Notes under the pieces: model-generated
What the model saw: only the letters and a program-made list of their open reading frames with translations
Databases searched by the model: none
Told to the model about the DNA's origin: nothing
Translations under genes and position numbers: made by a program
In this document: positions 50,460 through 61,811 of the stretch, piece by piece
How positions within the stretch are numbered: the stretch's first letter is position 1
Layout of the letters: each line of letters begins with the position of its first letter
Origin: Asterias rubens
Lineage: Eukaryota > Echinodermata > Asteroidea > Forcipulatida > Asteriidae
Assembly: GCF_902459465.1 (NCBI RefSeq)
Contig: NC_047071.1
Coordinates: forward strand, 9,132,098-9,196,097
Reading direction: 5' to 3'
Length of the DNA stretch: 64,000 nt

Positions 50460-50640
50460 CACGGTCCATCCCCCCCCCCCCCTCACAAAAAAAGTTTCCC
50501 AAACATCCAAGGTTCTCAAATAACTCAAAGTTCCCAAAGAACACAGAACATCATCAAAGAACCAGGGGTTTCATAAAGGACCAATGGTTCCCAAAGAACT
50601 GGGGGTTTTCAAAGAACCCAAAAGTTCACAAAGAATTCTG
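50460..50640 (+). repeat. Degenerate minisatellite of ggttcccaaagaacc units
   Basis: About eight worn units of roughly 20-22 bases such as aaagttcccaaagaac and ggttcccaaagaactggggg. Each unit is itself an inverted repeat. It abuts a C tract at 50470-50481. Confidence 0.65.
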
Positions 50641-51641
50641 AGTACGCATGCGGGTAAACCACAATGCAGCATAAAATAATGCAACGCATCTGACAAAATA
50701 ATAATGGTAGTTCTGTATGGTAATGAAGGAAAGATAACACTATTTGCTATTTTTGATTTTTGTTGACGTTGCTTTTACATACTAATCAACTCACCCTAAA
50801 ATTGTTGTACTTGAAAATATTTCTCAAGCCTTTCACAAAAAAACATTGAATTATTAGTTCTTGTTAACAAATAAATGTCTTCAATGTTCGTTGAATGTTT
50901 TTATGTACACTATTATGATGACAAACCAGAAGTTTACAATTAAATAATATAAAGGAAATAAAATATTTTAATTTCAATCTGTTGGGCTTTTAAACCCTTT
51001 AGTTCACACTATTCGTTGTGTGTTAACCTTGTACCCCTACTTGTTGGCTCTCCTGTTGGTAAGGTATTGTGTCAAACGTGAGATCCTCCTTGGCTTCATG
51101 GCTTGCATACGTATTTTGGTAATGTTGACCAAAATCATCCGTCCCATCGTCCAAAAGCATATTTTTTTTATGGGAACTTGCATTTCTTTGAAAACCTTGA
51201 GTCTTGAAGAAGGTGTTAACGTCCAATTGTTTTACTTGTCTTGCATTAGTAAAGAAAACGAACTCACTGGAATTTTCAGAGGAGCAAGTTTGTGTAAAGT
51301 AGGCATGGGTTTATGTGGAATTTACGTCACACAATGACGTACTGGGGTGTGGTTGTTAGGAGTGAACTGATATTTAAGTAGTAGACTTCCAAATCTAACG
51401 GAACTGTTCGTAGGTTAGAAAAAGAAAGGAAACAAATCTGGACTTACAATCTTTTTACTGGTTTTCACAGAACAAATTTCCCTGGGCGATACTATGTTCT
51501 AAGTCAAAAATTTAAGCCTTGGTACATAACTGAAACATCAAACCAAAACAATTGTATTTTATTGTGGACAATATTGTGCAAGAAACAAAAAAAACACATG
51601 ACTGCACTTTGTTTCGACATCTCTTTGTTCCGATAAATCAT
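50641..51641. other. Gene-free region after gene F
   Basis: Short frames only. AATAAA near 50957 is a distal candidate. Nothing else is recognised. Confidence 0.4.
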
Positions 51642-51897
51642 TGGGTACGTTCGTTAATCTTCCATGGGTCATCCCCGGTCTGCCCCGGTGCGTTCGAATA
51701 GCTTTTGACGTCATTCCAGGGGCTCACCCGGGTAAGCCCCCCAGTGCCCTGATTGTGCAGTGGGTCACATGGGGGCAGGCCCCACGTGCATGACGTCACT
51801 ACGAGAGCGGTGAGTCGTTCGTTTGGCTCTTGTCAGGGGCTCACCCGAGTGAGCACCGCGGGGTACACCCAGGGAAGCTAAACAAACGCACCCATTG
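51642..51897. repeat. Inverted-repeat element, family 9, second copy
   Basis: gggtacgttcgttaatcttc and its inverse ggaagctaaacaaacgcacc. It matches 23260-23518 inside (ggggctcacccgggt, cttgtcaggggctcacccga). Confidence 0.75.
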
Positions 51898-52870
51898 TGA
51901 TCTGCACGCTGGGGGGGGGGGGGGGGTTAGGGTCGGGACAAGGGTTAGGAAAAAACATAAGGGGCGTTGAAACATAGTAATGTAGAAACACAGCGGTGTT
52001 GGAACACTTGGTGTGTAGCAGAAACAAAACACAGCTTGGGATCAAATTACGACTGCATTTTAGTATTGATGCCGTTGTTCTACTTGAAGTTGGTGCTTCA
52101 TTACCTGACTGACACAAACAATGCAGACCGAGGGGATAGCACATTGGGGTGCTGCACCCCCTACTCCGCCCCTCCAACGGTCGCAACACCTGGTAGGTAG
52201 GGGGTGTAACTGCCACCACAATTCAACACAATCCGGGCCTGCCATCAGTTCCCTCTCCCTTCCCATTCCTATCATCGGGTACACATTGCAGAGGCTCTTA
52301 AGATAACGCATGAGGGGATGGGTGAACATCCGATGCAGACAGTGACCAACAGAAGATTGAAATGAGGTCGGAAGGGAAGGGAGTGGGAGGGAAATTAAGA
52401 CCATGAGTTTATTGTTTATACTACTTGGTTTATGTTTTGAGTACGGTATCCAGGAAGGGGCAAATGGGTTCATCTTTGAATTATACCATCCTTTCACATT
52501 ATGTTAATAGTGCATAGAATTCTTTAAAAGAACGAGTCAAATTTTCATTTCCTACAAGGTATATTGAGATTAAGAAAAAACAGTGAACCAAGTGGGGACT
52601 CATCGGAAAGAAACAAAAACCTTTCTATGCATTTTTTTTTTTTTTTTTTTTTTTCGGGGGGGGGGGGGATTCAAACACCACCTACTCAATCCCAGCCCCA
52701 CCACATCCTTTCCCCGAAACAGACACTCAAGTTTCTAACATTAATCCTTTTTTACATTTCATGAAACGGATTTTACGTCATTATCGTCTAGGTCCCATAT
52801 CGGCAGAGGGGTGTTGCTTTTGGCACAGGGGTGACAAACTAGAGCTTGTGCACGGTATACATTAGCTTGC
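51898..52870. other. Gene-free region with homopolymers
   Basis: G16 near 51911, T22 then G13 near 52634-52669. No gene is recognised. Confidence 0.45.
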
Positions 52871-53251
52871 TTAAAGGGAAGGTGCTTGTTTGGTAATTGT
52901 CAAAAACCAGTCTTCTCATTTGGGGCATCCCATCATATTAACCATAAAATAACAAGCCTGTGTAAATTTTTGCTTAATTGGTCGTCGAAGTTGCGAGAAA
53001 ATGATGACAAGAAAAAAAAAACCTTGTTGGACGAATTTGTGTGCTTTCAGATGAGAATAAACGACTTCTAGCTAGGAGTCTTTTAATATTTTAGTGAGAA
53101 ATTACTTCTTTCTTAAAAACTACGTTACTTCAGAGCGAGTCATTTCCCACAATGTTTTATACTATCAACAGCTCTCCAATGCTCGTTACCAAGTAGTTTG
53201 TTAAGTTAATATTTGCTTTTAGTAATTACCAAACGTGTACCTTCCCTTTAA
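52871..53251 (-). repeat. MITE family 2, third copy
   Basis: Ends ttaaagggaaggtgcttg and acgtgtaccttccctttaaa, with internal accagtcttctcatttgg. Confidence 0.75.
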
Positions 53252-54060
53252 AGATAAATCAACATAGAATATCTAGTCACACAACTATACTTTTGAAATT
53301 GGAATCAAAAACAAGAAAAAGATTCCATGTTCTTTACAATTAAAATGTTACCAGTTGACATGGGCGCATGGGAAGGCCGGGCTCGTGATGTTGGTTGGCG
53401 TTCGTTCGAGTCAAACATTTCAACGCTTCGTTTAGCTTGATATAAATAACTTACTTAGCATATAAATATACGCATATGTATTTCAAAAGGGGGAGGTTAC
53501 GCATATGCATTTTAAAAGGAGTAGGTTGACATGTGAAACCAACAAAATAACTTATTTATAATTTGACATTAAAAGTAAATGAAGGGAAATAACTTGAAAA
53601 GCTTAAAATAGCACTGGGTTTGACTGCACAAATCAGAAGCTATACGTGTTACCTTCGATAAACACTTCCTAGTAATTTATGGATCTAAATATTTATGGAA
53701 CCTAACTTAGAACGGAGTCATTTATAACAAATAAAGAATGGTTCATGAGTTTGCAAGATGATGAATTGTATAGGCCTACAAAGCAAGGCCAACTTTGGGT
53801 GTTCTCAGCGAAGTCAGATGTGACTAAATACTTCCGCTAAGGTTAGGTCATGAGCGTGACCTCGGAAAGTGCTGACGGCTGTTGCATGAGTGCACCTAAT
53901 GAAACAGTGACATCATTTTTCCAAAACTGGATGATAGTAACTGCGGTTTTACCATAACCGGATACTGTCAGATGTTTTTGTTTACAGTCGATCGGACATG
54001 CTTCGTCTTTCGTGAATCTATGATTTAATCCTAAAACAATACATTAAAAGACATTCGCTC

Positions 54061-54127
54061 GGTAAAATTTGGACTGTTCCATTTCACTCGGCTTCGCCTC
54101 GTGAAATGGAACAGTACAAATTTTACC
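54061..54127. repeat. Near-perfect 27-bp-arm hairpin
   Basis: ggtaaaatttggactgttcc leads the left arm, and gtgaaatggaacagtacaaa begins the right arm. The loop is 13 bases and there is one arm mismatch. Confidence 0.85.
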
Positions 54128-55142
54128 TTGTGATAATATTCCTCCCATTCCACTCTGAGCCACTCAATATTTGTATACTGTCGGATCAGGCCCTGTAAAC
54201 GAATCTTAAAAATGGATTGACTGACACTGTATTTCCAAATATTGTGACAATAACGTGTACAATATAAAACACTAATGCATAGTTTAGAGAAACATATGAA
54301 TACAACAAACTTGAACGTGGGTGTGTCCATAGAAGCACAGCCTGCCCCAATATTATGTTAATCGTAGCTTAGGTACCTCGAAGTACGTATAATGTACTGA
54401 CTTTGCTAAACTTTCTCAATTGCAACCCGCATGTGACGTCATGGAAGTCAAAGGTCAACAACACGACAGTCTCAAACTCAGCAGAGGGCGCTGTGACAGG
54501 GTATTGTAAGACAAAAATGAGAACTTCGACGAATGTGCTCACATCGGCTACGGCTAGCTTTGGGCGTCGGCTGAAGTGACAACGTTGACAAATGGGACAT
54601 TTCAGCGATCCAGCTAAAGCCAAAGCCGCGTCTACTGATTTGGAAAAGGCCACAGTGTGTCCATTTATGCCTATACCTAGCTATGGGGAGCAGTAAATGC
54701 GTTAAAATCTTCGGTAAAGTACAATAATGGCTTATAACTATGAATATGAAAACAGAAAATACTTATAATTAAATCTCACGATTATTTTTACGCTTATTTC
54801 CCCGTATTGTGCAGTTTTAAGTGGCTCAACGCACTGCGTTTAAAACACAGTCGCACAGTTAGTAACACATCTTAGACGAAACATCTGATTTACAACATGT
54901 ACACAACTTAACATCAAGAAACGCTTCACCCTATACAACTTGCTAACCCCAACTAGGCACCCCACCTTTATACAGCTTCAAAGCAATGACTGAGCAATGT
55001 TTACCTTCACATAAGGAGGAAATCGCATCAATTTAATACTGACAATTTATTTCTTGGTAACTTTAAATGTGCGCCCTTTAAAAATTGGTACAGATTTCCG
55101 TCGAACGATTAATTGTGCCACGTGGTTCTTTGAAATGTGAAA

Positions 55143-55175
55143 TATGTAACAGGCTTTAAACAAAGCCTGTTACAT
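55143..55175. repeat. Short perfect hairpin
   Basis: tatgtaacaggcttt and its inverse agcctgttacata are separated by a few bases. Confidence 0.75.
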
Positions 55176-55877
55176 AAGTGTCTCCAATTATATTCGCCCG
55201 TAAGGATACTCGAATCTCAATTTAAAATAACCTTCTTGGTAAGCTTTTATTACCATTATTTTCAAACTGTGAAAGTTTGTTGTAAGTTTGTGGACATTGT
55301 GATTAGAGTTACAATGAGTAAATACACATCTGTTAAAGTGTTCGTCTATTCAAAAACAGTTGAGTCCATTTCCACTACACTCCAGTTTCGCTTTCTAAAT
55401 AATCAGATTTTGCATAATTGGTGTCCATTCTTACTAATGTTGTAAGATGTTTTTATGTGTGGTTATCAATAATATGCAGCGTCATACTTCAAAGGAGTTA
55501 GAGGCTTTCTGGAAAGCCCCGGAACTGGTTAACCGCGAAGCCGATTGAAGGAGCCACTTGGACTGGAAAAAAACACCTCATTTTTGTATGCAGATTATTA
55601 TCGATATTATCAACATTTTGGTACAAGTAATATTGATATTATACACGATCATTTATGCACAGTTTTTACGAGTATTTAAACAACTAGGCTTACATAAAAC
55701 TGATGCTTTCCTGTAAACAATTTCTGAAACAATGGCCGGGAATTTCTGACCATATCCTAACAAGATAACTGAACTTATCCGTCTTAAGGTGCCACACCTA
55801 AGTCCAACTCCAAAAAAACTCAACATCCCAAATGGTCATTATCACTTTGACGTTTGGAAATTGAAGAATTCGGAATT

Positions 55878-57812
55878 ATGGGTCCAGTAACGACTAGGTT
55901 TTGGCTCTGCTTTGGTAAGTACTGTCTGTAGTTTAAAATTCAGTTTGTATCAATGACTATCCATGATTGCATAAATGTCTTACTTGAGTCAGAGGCAGTG
56001 AACACTATTGGTAATTATTCAAAATAACTATATCATAAGACCTTTCTTAACTACGAGTAGTGGGGAGAGGTTGATAGTATAAAACAATGTGAGAAACGGC
56101 TCCCTCTGAATTGCCATAGTTTTCGAGAAAGAAGCAATTTCCACGAGTTTGATTTCGGGACCTCAGATTTAGAGCTTGAGTTCTCGAAACCAACCATCTA
56201 AACGAACACAACTTCGTGTGACAGGGTGTTTTTTCTGTCATTATTATCTCGCAAATTCGATGAGTGATTGAGCTCAAATTTTCACAGGTTTGTTATATTA
56301 TGTTATGCATTATGTTGAGATACACCAACAGTGAAGACTAGTCTTTGGTAATTACCAATGGTGTCCAGTGCCTTTAAAAAGAAGGTGTACGTTTGGAAAA
56401 CATTAATTTGTTACCAGCATACATCAGCTTACGATAGTGCGTAAGGCATATTTATAAACATTTCGTTTCGATATAATGTAGTCATGTTGAAAGATATCAG
56501 TTCTTCTGCACTCAAAATAATTTGAATCTGAGAAGCGTTACCGCGTAACGCCTCTCAAATTGCGTGTAAAGATCAACGATGTTCTTCCTCATAATCGCTC
56601 CGAACTCGCGGCGATTATATCGAAAACGCGACTTTACATGAAATGTTACATGTTAGATTTAGTGTCACACACATAACATACTTAATAACCTGTAGTTTCG
56701 ACTAACGATTTGGTTGCATTTATACCATATGTAATGTTGATGGTAACAAGTTCGCAACATCTACACTTATAAAATATCAAACAATCAAACGGCTCTAAAA
56801 ACAAAATGCTGTTTTTTTTTTTAATAACTAAATTTCATATTTTTTCTCCCATATTATAGTTTATTTCCTAATCGTGTGCACAGTTGGGCCAGCCAATGCT
56901 CGGCTTTCGGATGCCGAACACACAGGCAAACTTAAACATCATGGAGCAGCGATCAACAGTACTCGCTCCAGCTTGAATCTACGGAGTCTCCGAGAGGACT
57001 TGGTGGAGAGATACGAGAACAGAGTCCACCGTGTCCGGAGAGATTCCTCGGAGGAGGTCGAGGAAGCCGAAGGGGAGAGCGTCGCCGAGAGTGAGAGCGA
57101 GGCTGGTACCGGAGGGGGCGGAGGAGGGGGGAGCCAGGGTGGTGGAGGCCTGGGTGGAGGAGGAGGCCAGGCTGGCGGACTTGGTGGAAGTCAGGGTGGA
57201 GGTCAGGGCTGGAGTCAAGGCGGAAGCCAGGGCGCGAGCCAGGGTGGAAGCCAGGGCGGGAGCCAGGGTGGAAGCCAGGGCGGGGGCCAGGGTGGAAGCC
57301 AGGGCGGGAGCCAGGGTGGAAGCCAGGGCGGGAGCCAGGGTGGAAGCCAGGGCGGGAGCCAGGGTGGAAGCCAGGGCGGGAGCCAGGGTGGAAGCCAGGG
57401 CGGGGGCCAGGGTGGAAGCCAGGGCGGGAGCCAGGGTGGAAGCCAGGGCGGGAGCCAGGGTGGAAGCCAGGGCGGGAGCCAGGGTGGAAGCCAGGGCGGG
57501 GGCCAGGGTGGAAGCCAGGGCGGGAGCCAGGGTGGAAGCCAGGGCGGGAGCCAGGGCGGGAGCCAGGGCGGGAGCCAGGGTGGAAGCCAGGGCGGGAGCC
57601 AGGGTGGAAGCCAGGGCGGGGGCCAGGGTGGAAGCCAGGGCACTGGATCGCGAAGCTACATACCTCTAAATCCTTACTTTAAAGTGCCACCAAGGAACAG
57701 GAGGAAGAACAACGCTTTAAACTCTGCTGCGTCTTCCATCAGGCTTGGTTGGGTCTGGAAAATGCTCCTAGTGCAAATGTTCGCTGTCATTACTTGCTAT
57801 ACCTTGATATGA
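55878..57812 (+). CDS. Gene G: furin-site, Gly-Ser-Gln-repeat protein with probable GPI anchor (329 aa)
   Basis: Exon 1 is 55878-55914 (MGPVTTRFWLCF plus G), donor GTAAGT. Exon 2 is 56860-57812, acceptor ATTATAG. The joined Val completes a signal peptide ending VGPANA|RLSD at residue 26. A propeptide-like segment of about 47 residues carries one N-glycosylation sequon (NST) and ends in RVRR at 70-73, a furin consensus, followed by DSSEEVEEAEGE. Then come Gly runs and GGSQ/GGGQ repeats (about 96-268), and a basic segment (PPRNRRKNN). The C-terminal hydrophobic stretch (about 310-329) runs to the last residue with no cytoplasmic tail, after a small-residue NSAAS motif. This is a GPI-anchor signal pattern, so it is probably lipid-anchored rather than a tailed type I protein. 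The repeats resemble adhesive or elastomeric proteins in composition only. Confidence 0.84.
55994..56376 (+). repeat. MITE family 1 copy in intron G
   Basis: aggcagtgaacactattggt to atggtgtccagtgcctttaa, lying 80 bases after the gene G donor. Confidence 0.78.
57115..57642 (+). repeat. Coding 24-bp (GGSQ-GGSQ) minisatellite in gene G
   Basis: The unit ggtggaagccagggcgggag alternates two synonymous GGSQ codings every 12 bases. A GGGQ variant recurs near 57281, 57401, 57498 and 57618, spaced about 120, 96 and 120 bases, i.e. multiples of 24. The period keeps the frame, and long frames in other phases are by-products. Confidence 0.9.
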
Positions 57813-57907
57813 TGATGTGTAAGACTTGACAAATTGAATGAAATGATCTGAGACGACCGTCAACAACTATTGGAACACTAAGACATTTTAGTTCCTTAAA
57901 GAACGTA

Positions 57908-57913
57908 AATAAA
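57908..57913 (+). other. Poly(A) signal of gene G
   Basis: AATAAA lies 95 bases after the gene G stop codon, with T/G-rich sequence downstream. It is the clearest 3'-end signal in the cluster. Confidence 0.55.
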
Positions 57914-59188
57914 GTTGAACAGTTGATTATGATTTACTAAAAGGTGTAGTTGCTACACGTTTTTGACTAAATGACAGCATCACCTGCAGCTATACATTGT
58001 TATGATGATTTGCATGATTTGACCAAATTTAATTTGATGATCTCAGACTATCGAAAAAATAAAACCTATATAATTTGAATCACAAAACTAAATAGTGTGT
58101 TAAACAAAAATGCAAAAAGCGGTATTTACATCCCGTTATTGGCTGTTGCTGAGACTTATTAAAGTCAATGCTGGTAATATTGGTGATCAGGAGTAACAAT
58201 TGTTATTGTATATCCTCATGAGTGCTTCTTTAAAGACATGGTGAAGTGCAAACAAAATGTTCTTCGTTTTTGTCACGGTGAGGTCGGCGGTTGATGAAAA
58301 TATGAAACTTTGGAACGCAGACTTACCAGGTAAATGTCCACTGTTAACGTAGTTCTGAGCACGCGCACATTACCGAGAACAGTGGATTTTACTTGGTAAG
58401 TCTGCTGCCACCAAGCGTCAAAAAAAGTTCCCTGTTCCAACGAATAGCAGAAGTTACTTGTGAAAAGTAACCAATCATTGAAAATTGTGCCTAACTTGTT
58501 GTAACCTTTACAGAGACAATTTGAGATACGATTTTACTATACAACACCTTGCGTAGGCTAACAACACAAGTATTAAACTTTGAAACAATAAACCATGAAG
58601 GAAAAAAGTGTCACTGTAGTCTGATATTAAAATGTTAATGAAGATCTCTACTATTTGTATGTTCTGTGATTTCAAACGATGACACTTTCTCCCCATCTCT
58701 CAACCAGCGGTTACTATCTTTCTGCGAAGTATACCGATGTGATTATTTTAGTAAAGTAGAAACCAAGGAAACATGTGGCAATCAACTTCATTTTGTTTTA
58801 TTTTTAAATAAAACAAAATGAATTTCCCAACACAAGGTCAAAGCCATTCAGGTCAAAATGCCACTAATTAGTGAAAAGGGACAAAATAAGGTAAAGATTG
58901 TTCCACCGGTATTTGTTCACATTCCTTTATCGAATTATGGCAGATTTGGTGTTGGTTTAAAACAAACTCATGTTTTTGTTTAATGAGTTTCTTTTCATCG
59001 CAGTGCGCTGGGGGGGGGGGGGGTTATACAAGGACTAATCTCTATGATTCTTCAAGAGTCCGGAAAACGTTGCATGTTCGACTTTAAGACTATAGACTAT
59101 TCAACATTTTGATTAATAATACCGTGTTGCTATTAAGTGCATTTTGCAATAACCGTATAATATATTGGCTAAACGTTAAAGCCCTGCC
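57914..59188. other. Region after gene G
   Basis: It contains a hairpin at 58317-58405 (gcagacttaccaggtaaatg and its inverse tttacttggtaagtctgc) and a G14 tract near 59010. Otherwise unassigned. Confidence 0.5.
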
Positions 59189-59352
59189 GTCGATTTCACA
59201 AAACGCTTCCTAACTTAAGACTAATCTTAGGACTTTAGGGCGAGTCCAAATCCTGCACTGTAGCATTCAGACCTTAAGATTAATCCTAAGTTAGGAAGAG
59301 TTACTCGTCCTAACTCGAGATAAGACGAGTCCTAACTCTTTGTGAAATCGAC
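59189..59352. repeat. MITE family 6, second copy
   Basis: gtcgatttcacaaaacgctt to ctctttgtgaaatcgac; near-identical plan to 40991-41160. Confidence 0.8.
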
Positions 59353-59479
59353 CCCAGGTCACTGTGCTTGTAATAATCCCTCAGCTCCCTTCAGACAGTA
59401 TACAGCCCTGGCTTGCCGTGGTGCTCATAATGCTTTCTCATACTCGGTATAAACCTCTACCCTCGCAGGTAACCATTTG

Positions 59480-59590
59480 TTGCCCAATGACACAAAGTTT
59501 CATGACCGGGATTCGAGCGCACACTCCGGTGACTTAACCACAAGAACTTTAAATGCGATTCCCTCAACCACTCAGCCAAAATACATTTGA
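59480..59590 (-). repeat. tRNA-Leu/Ser-like SINE head
   Basis: On the minus strand, a ggctgagtggttgagggaat A-box arm and cgctcgaatcccggtcatg B-box arm are separated by a long variable region. Stems are broken. Confidence 0.55.
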
Positions 59591-60175
59591 AGATGGTATA
59601 AGAAACTATTTTTACCGAATTGTGAGTAGTTTCCACCATTCGTTGAGAATCACCTGAGCACCGATACCGTTGTGGCTCTAATTTGAGACGGGAAAACGTG
59701 AGAGGTGTAAAGGGGTAAACAAAACAAAGTGGAGTAATTACTTTAAATACTATATAGGCCTAGTTAATCTGCCATTGTGTTCACGGATAAGATTGGTTAG
59801 ACTTAATTAAGAGCGGTTCGCCGGATGACGTCATACGGGGGTCAACTGATCGGATCATGGATGGCAATAGTCACCACGATATTTTTAGAATTCCCATTCC
59901 AGATTTAGAGATCACTAGTTCTATCGTTCGTGGTTTTCTGACTAGCGGCGGAATAATCCAATTATCCAGACCCTACACAGTTCAGCCATGGTGTGACAAG
60001 GTACCATCGGGCCACAGGGGCTTAACAAAAAGTAATCCCCTAATATGGGCATGCTCGTCAAAAGTCGGCGATAAGCGCGGCAATCGGTTTCATTCTACCA
60101 TCGGGAGCCGAACTACCAACTTCTCAATATCATTTCTACGCGCACAAGGCACAAGGAATCTCCCGGCAGTAAAAC

Positions 60176-61811
60176 ATGACATACTTATTATTGATACTGG
60201 CATTGTGCCCATTAGCAGGTAAGATATATCAGTTTATCTATCATATGGCATTCTTATAAATTAAGATAATGACTGGTTTCTTTAATTTGTTTATTCAAAG
60301 TGGCAATACATTGGGGACACATCCTACTGCGATTTGATCGGAATTATTATTGTTTGCATGTTTTTTTTAAGAACATGATTAATCAGAAAATATATTTAAC
60401 ACAAATACTGAAAGCCTACTTTGTGAACAGATTGTTCTAAATGATTTAGCGGACTTGACCACTGATCCATGATGTGGAAAGACGGCTAAATTGGAAAATT
60501 AGATGTGATAGTCGAAACTTAAGACGAATTTATCGTCTTAACTTGAAACACAAAATATGCATGTTTTTTAACCGTTTTTTTAATAATAGTTTGTTTTTGC
60601 TTCAGAAGAATGATAATTACTAGTTTTAATTAACTAGAACACACTGTCAATAACATACAAAAGCAACAAAACTGTCATAAATTGAAAGATGTCTACAGCC
60701 AGATTGCTTTCATCAATAGACACATGTATTTGGATGCATCAAAAAACAAAATTGTGAGGCCTACTAACTTAAAGAGATTACACATTTTATTTATAAGTAA
60801 TTTTTCAGAAGACAACAAAACTTTTACCCTTCCTGCCAGATGCTTTCTTTAGAACAGCTTTTGGGGAAGAAAATTGCTCTTTTCAAACTGACTTTTCAAT
60901 AGAGAATCGTCGTAATATTCTGCCAATGCTCCTGTTTTATTTAGATTGAAAAGTGACTAAATTTCCTGGAAAAAAAAGAACAACTAAAATAAATAACCTC
61001 AATCAGGTAGCCTTATCTCTGACCTTTACGGAGTTCTCATTATCATAACAATATCCAAAGTTATTGGTGACATAATTATGGATGTAATTGGCTTTGCATA
61101 TTGTCCTTTTTGTTGTATAATCATAGTTTTAAAGATGATGACTTAAAGTTACTAATCCAAAAATTAATGTGTGATCTTTCAGCGATTTGCCAGTACGTAC
61201 CCGTGAACATACCAAATGTAGACTACCCACAGCCTCCGTCAACGACACAACCCCCCATGCCACCCTTCGGTGGTGGTGGTGCTGGACACGGCGTCGGTGG
61301 ACCGGGGGCAGCCGGTGGACCGGGGGCAGCCGGTGGCCCAAGTGCCCCAGGTGGCCCAGGCGGACCAGGTGGAAACCCAGGAGGAGTGGGCGGAGTGGGC
61401 GGAGTGGGTGGAGTGGGTGGAGTAGGTGGAGTAGGTGGAGTCGGTGGAGTAGGTGGAGTCGGTGGTACGGGGGGAGCCTCATTTCCGGGCGGTAACAGTG
61501 GAAGCGTCGGCGGTGGAACCGGTGTAGCCGGTGGGGCCGGACAAGCGGCAGGAGGCGCAACCGACGGCAACGACGATGACTCGGACGATATGGACGGCTC
61601 GGGATCAGGCGACGGGAGCATGAACGCCCAGTATTCTTCATATGACTACGGGGCTGGAGGCGGGGTCGGTCTGTTGAACAGCCCGGGAAAAACAGCGTCA
61701 GTCACCCTTGCCTGTATCGTCGTCGGAGGCCTTCTAGTCGCAGGCGGGATGTACATATTTTACAAAAGGCAACAGAGAAACACGGCCGGTACAACACGTC
61801 TTAATGTTTAA
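60176..61811 (+). CDS. Gene H: Gly-Gly-Val repeat single-pass membrane protein (223 aa)
   Basis: Exon 1 is 60176-60218 (MTYLLLILALCPLA plus G), donor GTAAGA. Exon 2 is 61183-61811, acceptor TCTTTCAG. The joined Ala continues to AIC|QYV, a plausible signal cleavage site. The mature region begins Pro-rich (NVDYPQPPSTTQPPMPPF). It is then Gly-rich with GGPGAA repeats and about nine GGV tripeptides, then an acidic Asp/Ser patch (DDDSDDMDGSGSGDGS) and a Tyr-containing stretch (YSSYDYGAGGG). The helix is at about 186-208 (ASVTLACIVVGGLLVAGGMY...), followed by a 15-residue tail starting KRQQR. A different open frame covers exon 1 from 59857, but it has no signal peptide and no partner exon. The function is unknown. 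Confidence 0.84.
60219..61182. other. Intron H, nothing recognised
   Basis: AT-rich DNA with no identified repeat. Confidence 0.5.
61381..61469 (+). repeat. Coding 9-bp (Gly-Gly-Val) tandem repeat in gene H
   Basis: The unit ggagtgggc/ggagtaggt/ggagtcggt repeats about nine times in frame. Only third positions vary, which suggests the tripeptide is kept by selection or that the array is young. Confidence 0.85.

Larger units (their letters stand above)
53252..55877. other. Gene-free region upstream of gene G
   Basis: Two hairpins (54061-54127 and 55143-55175) and otherwise unassigned DNA. The 94- and 99-residue minus-strand frames near 54031-54653 lack any supporting signal. Confidence 0.4.

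Noticed and set aside
57031-57669. 212-residue Ala-Arg-Val frame and 142-residue minus-strand frame over gene G
   Set aside because: They are phase shadows of the 24-base coding repeat; only the GGSQ frame joins a signal exon and a C-terminal anchor.
59857-60222. 121-residue + strand frame over exon 1 of gene H
   Set aside because: It is hydrophilic, without a signal peptide or downstream partner. The gene H frame gives a proper signal peptide and splice.
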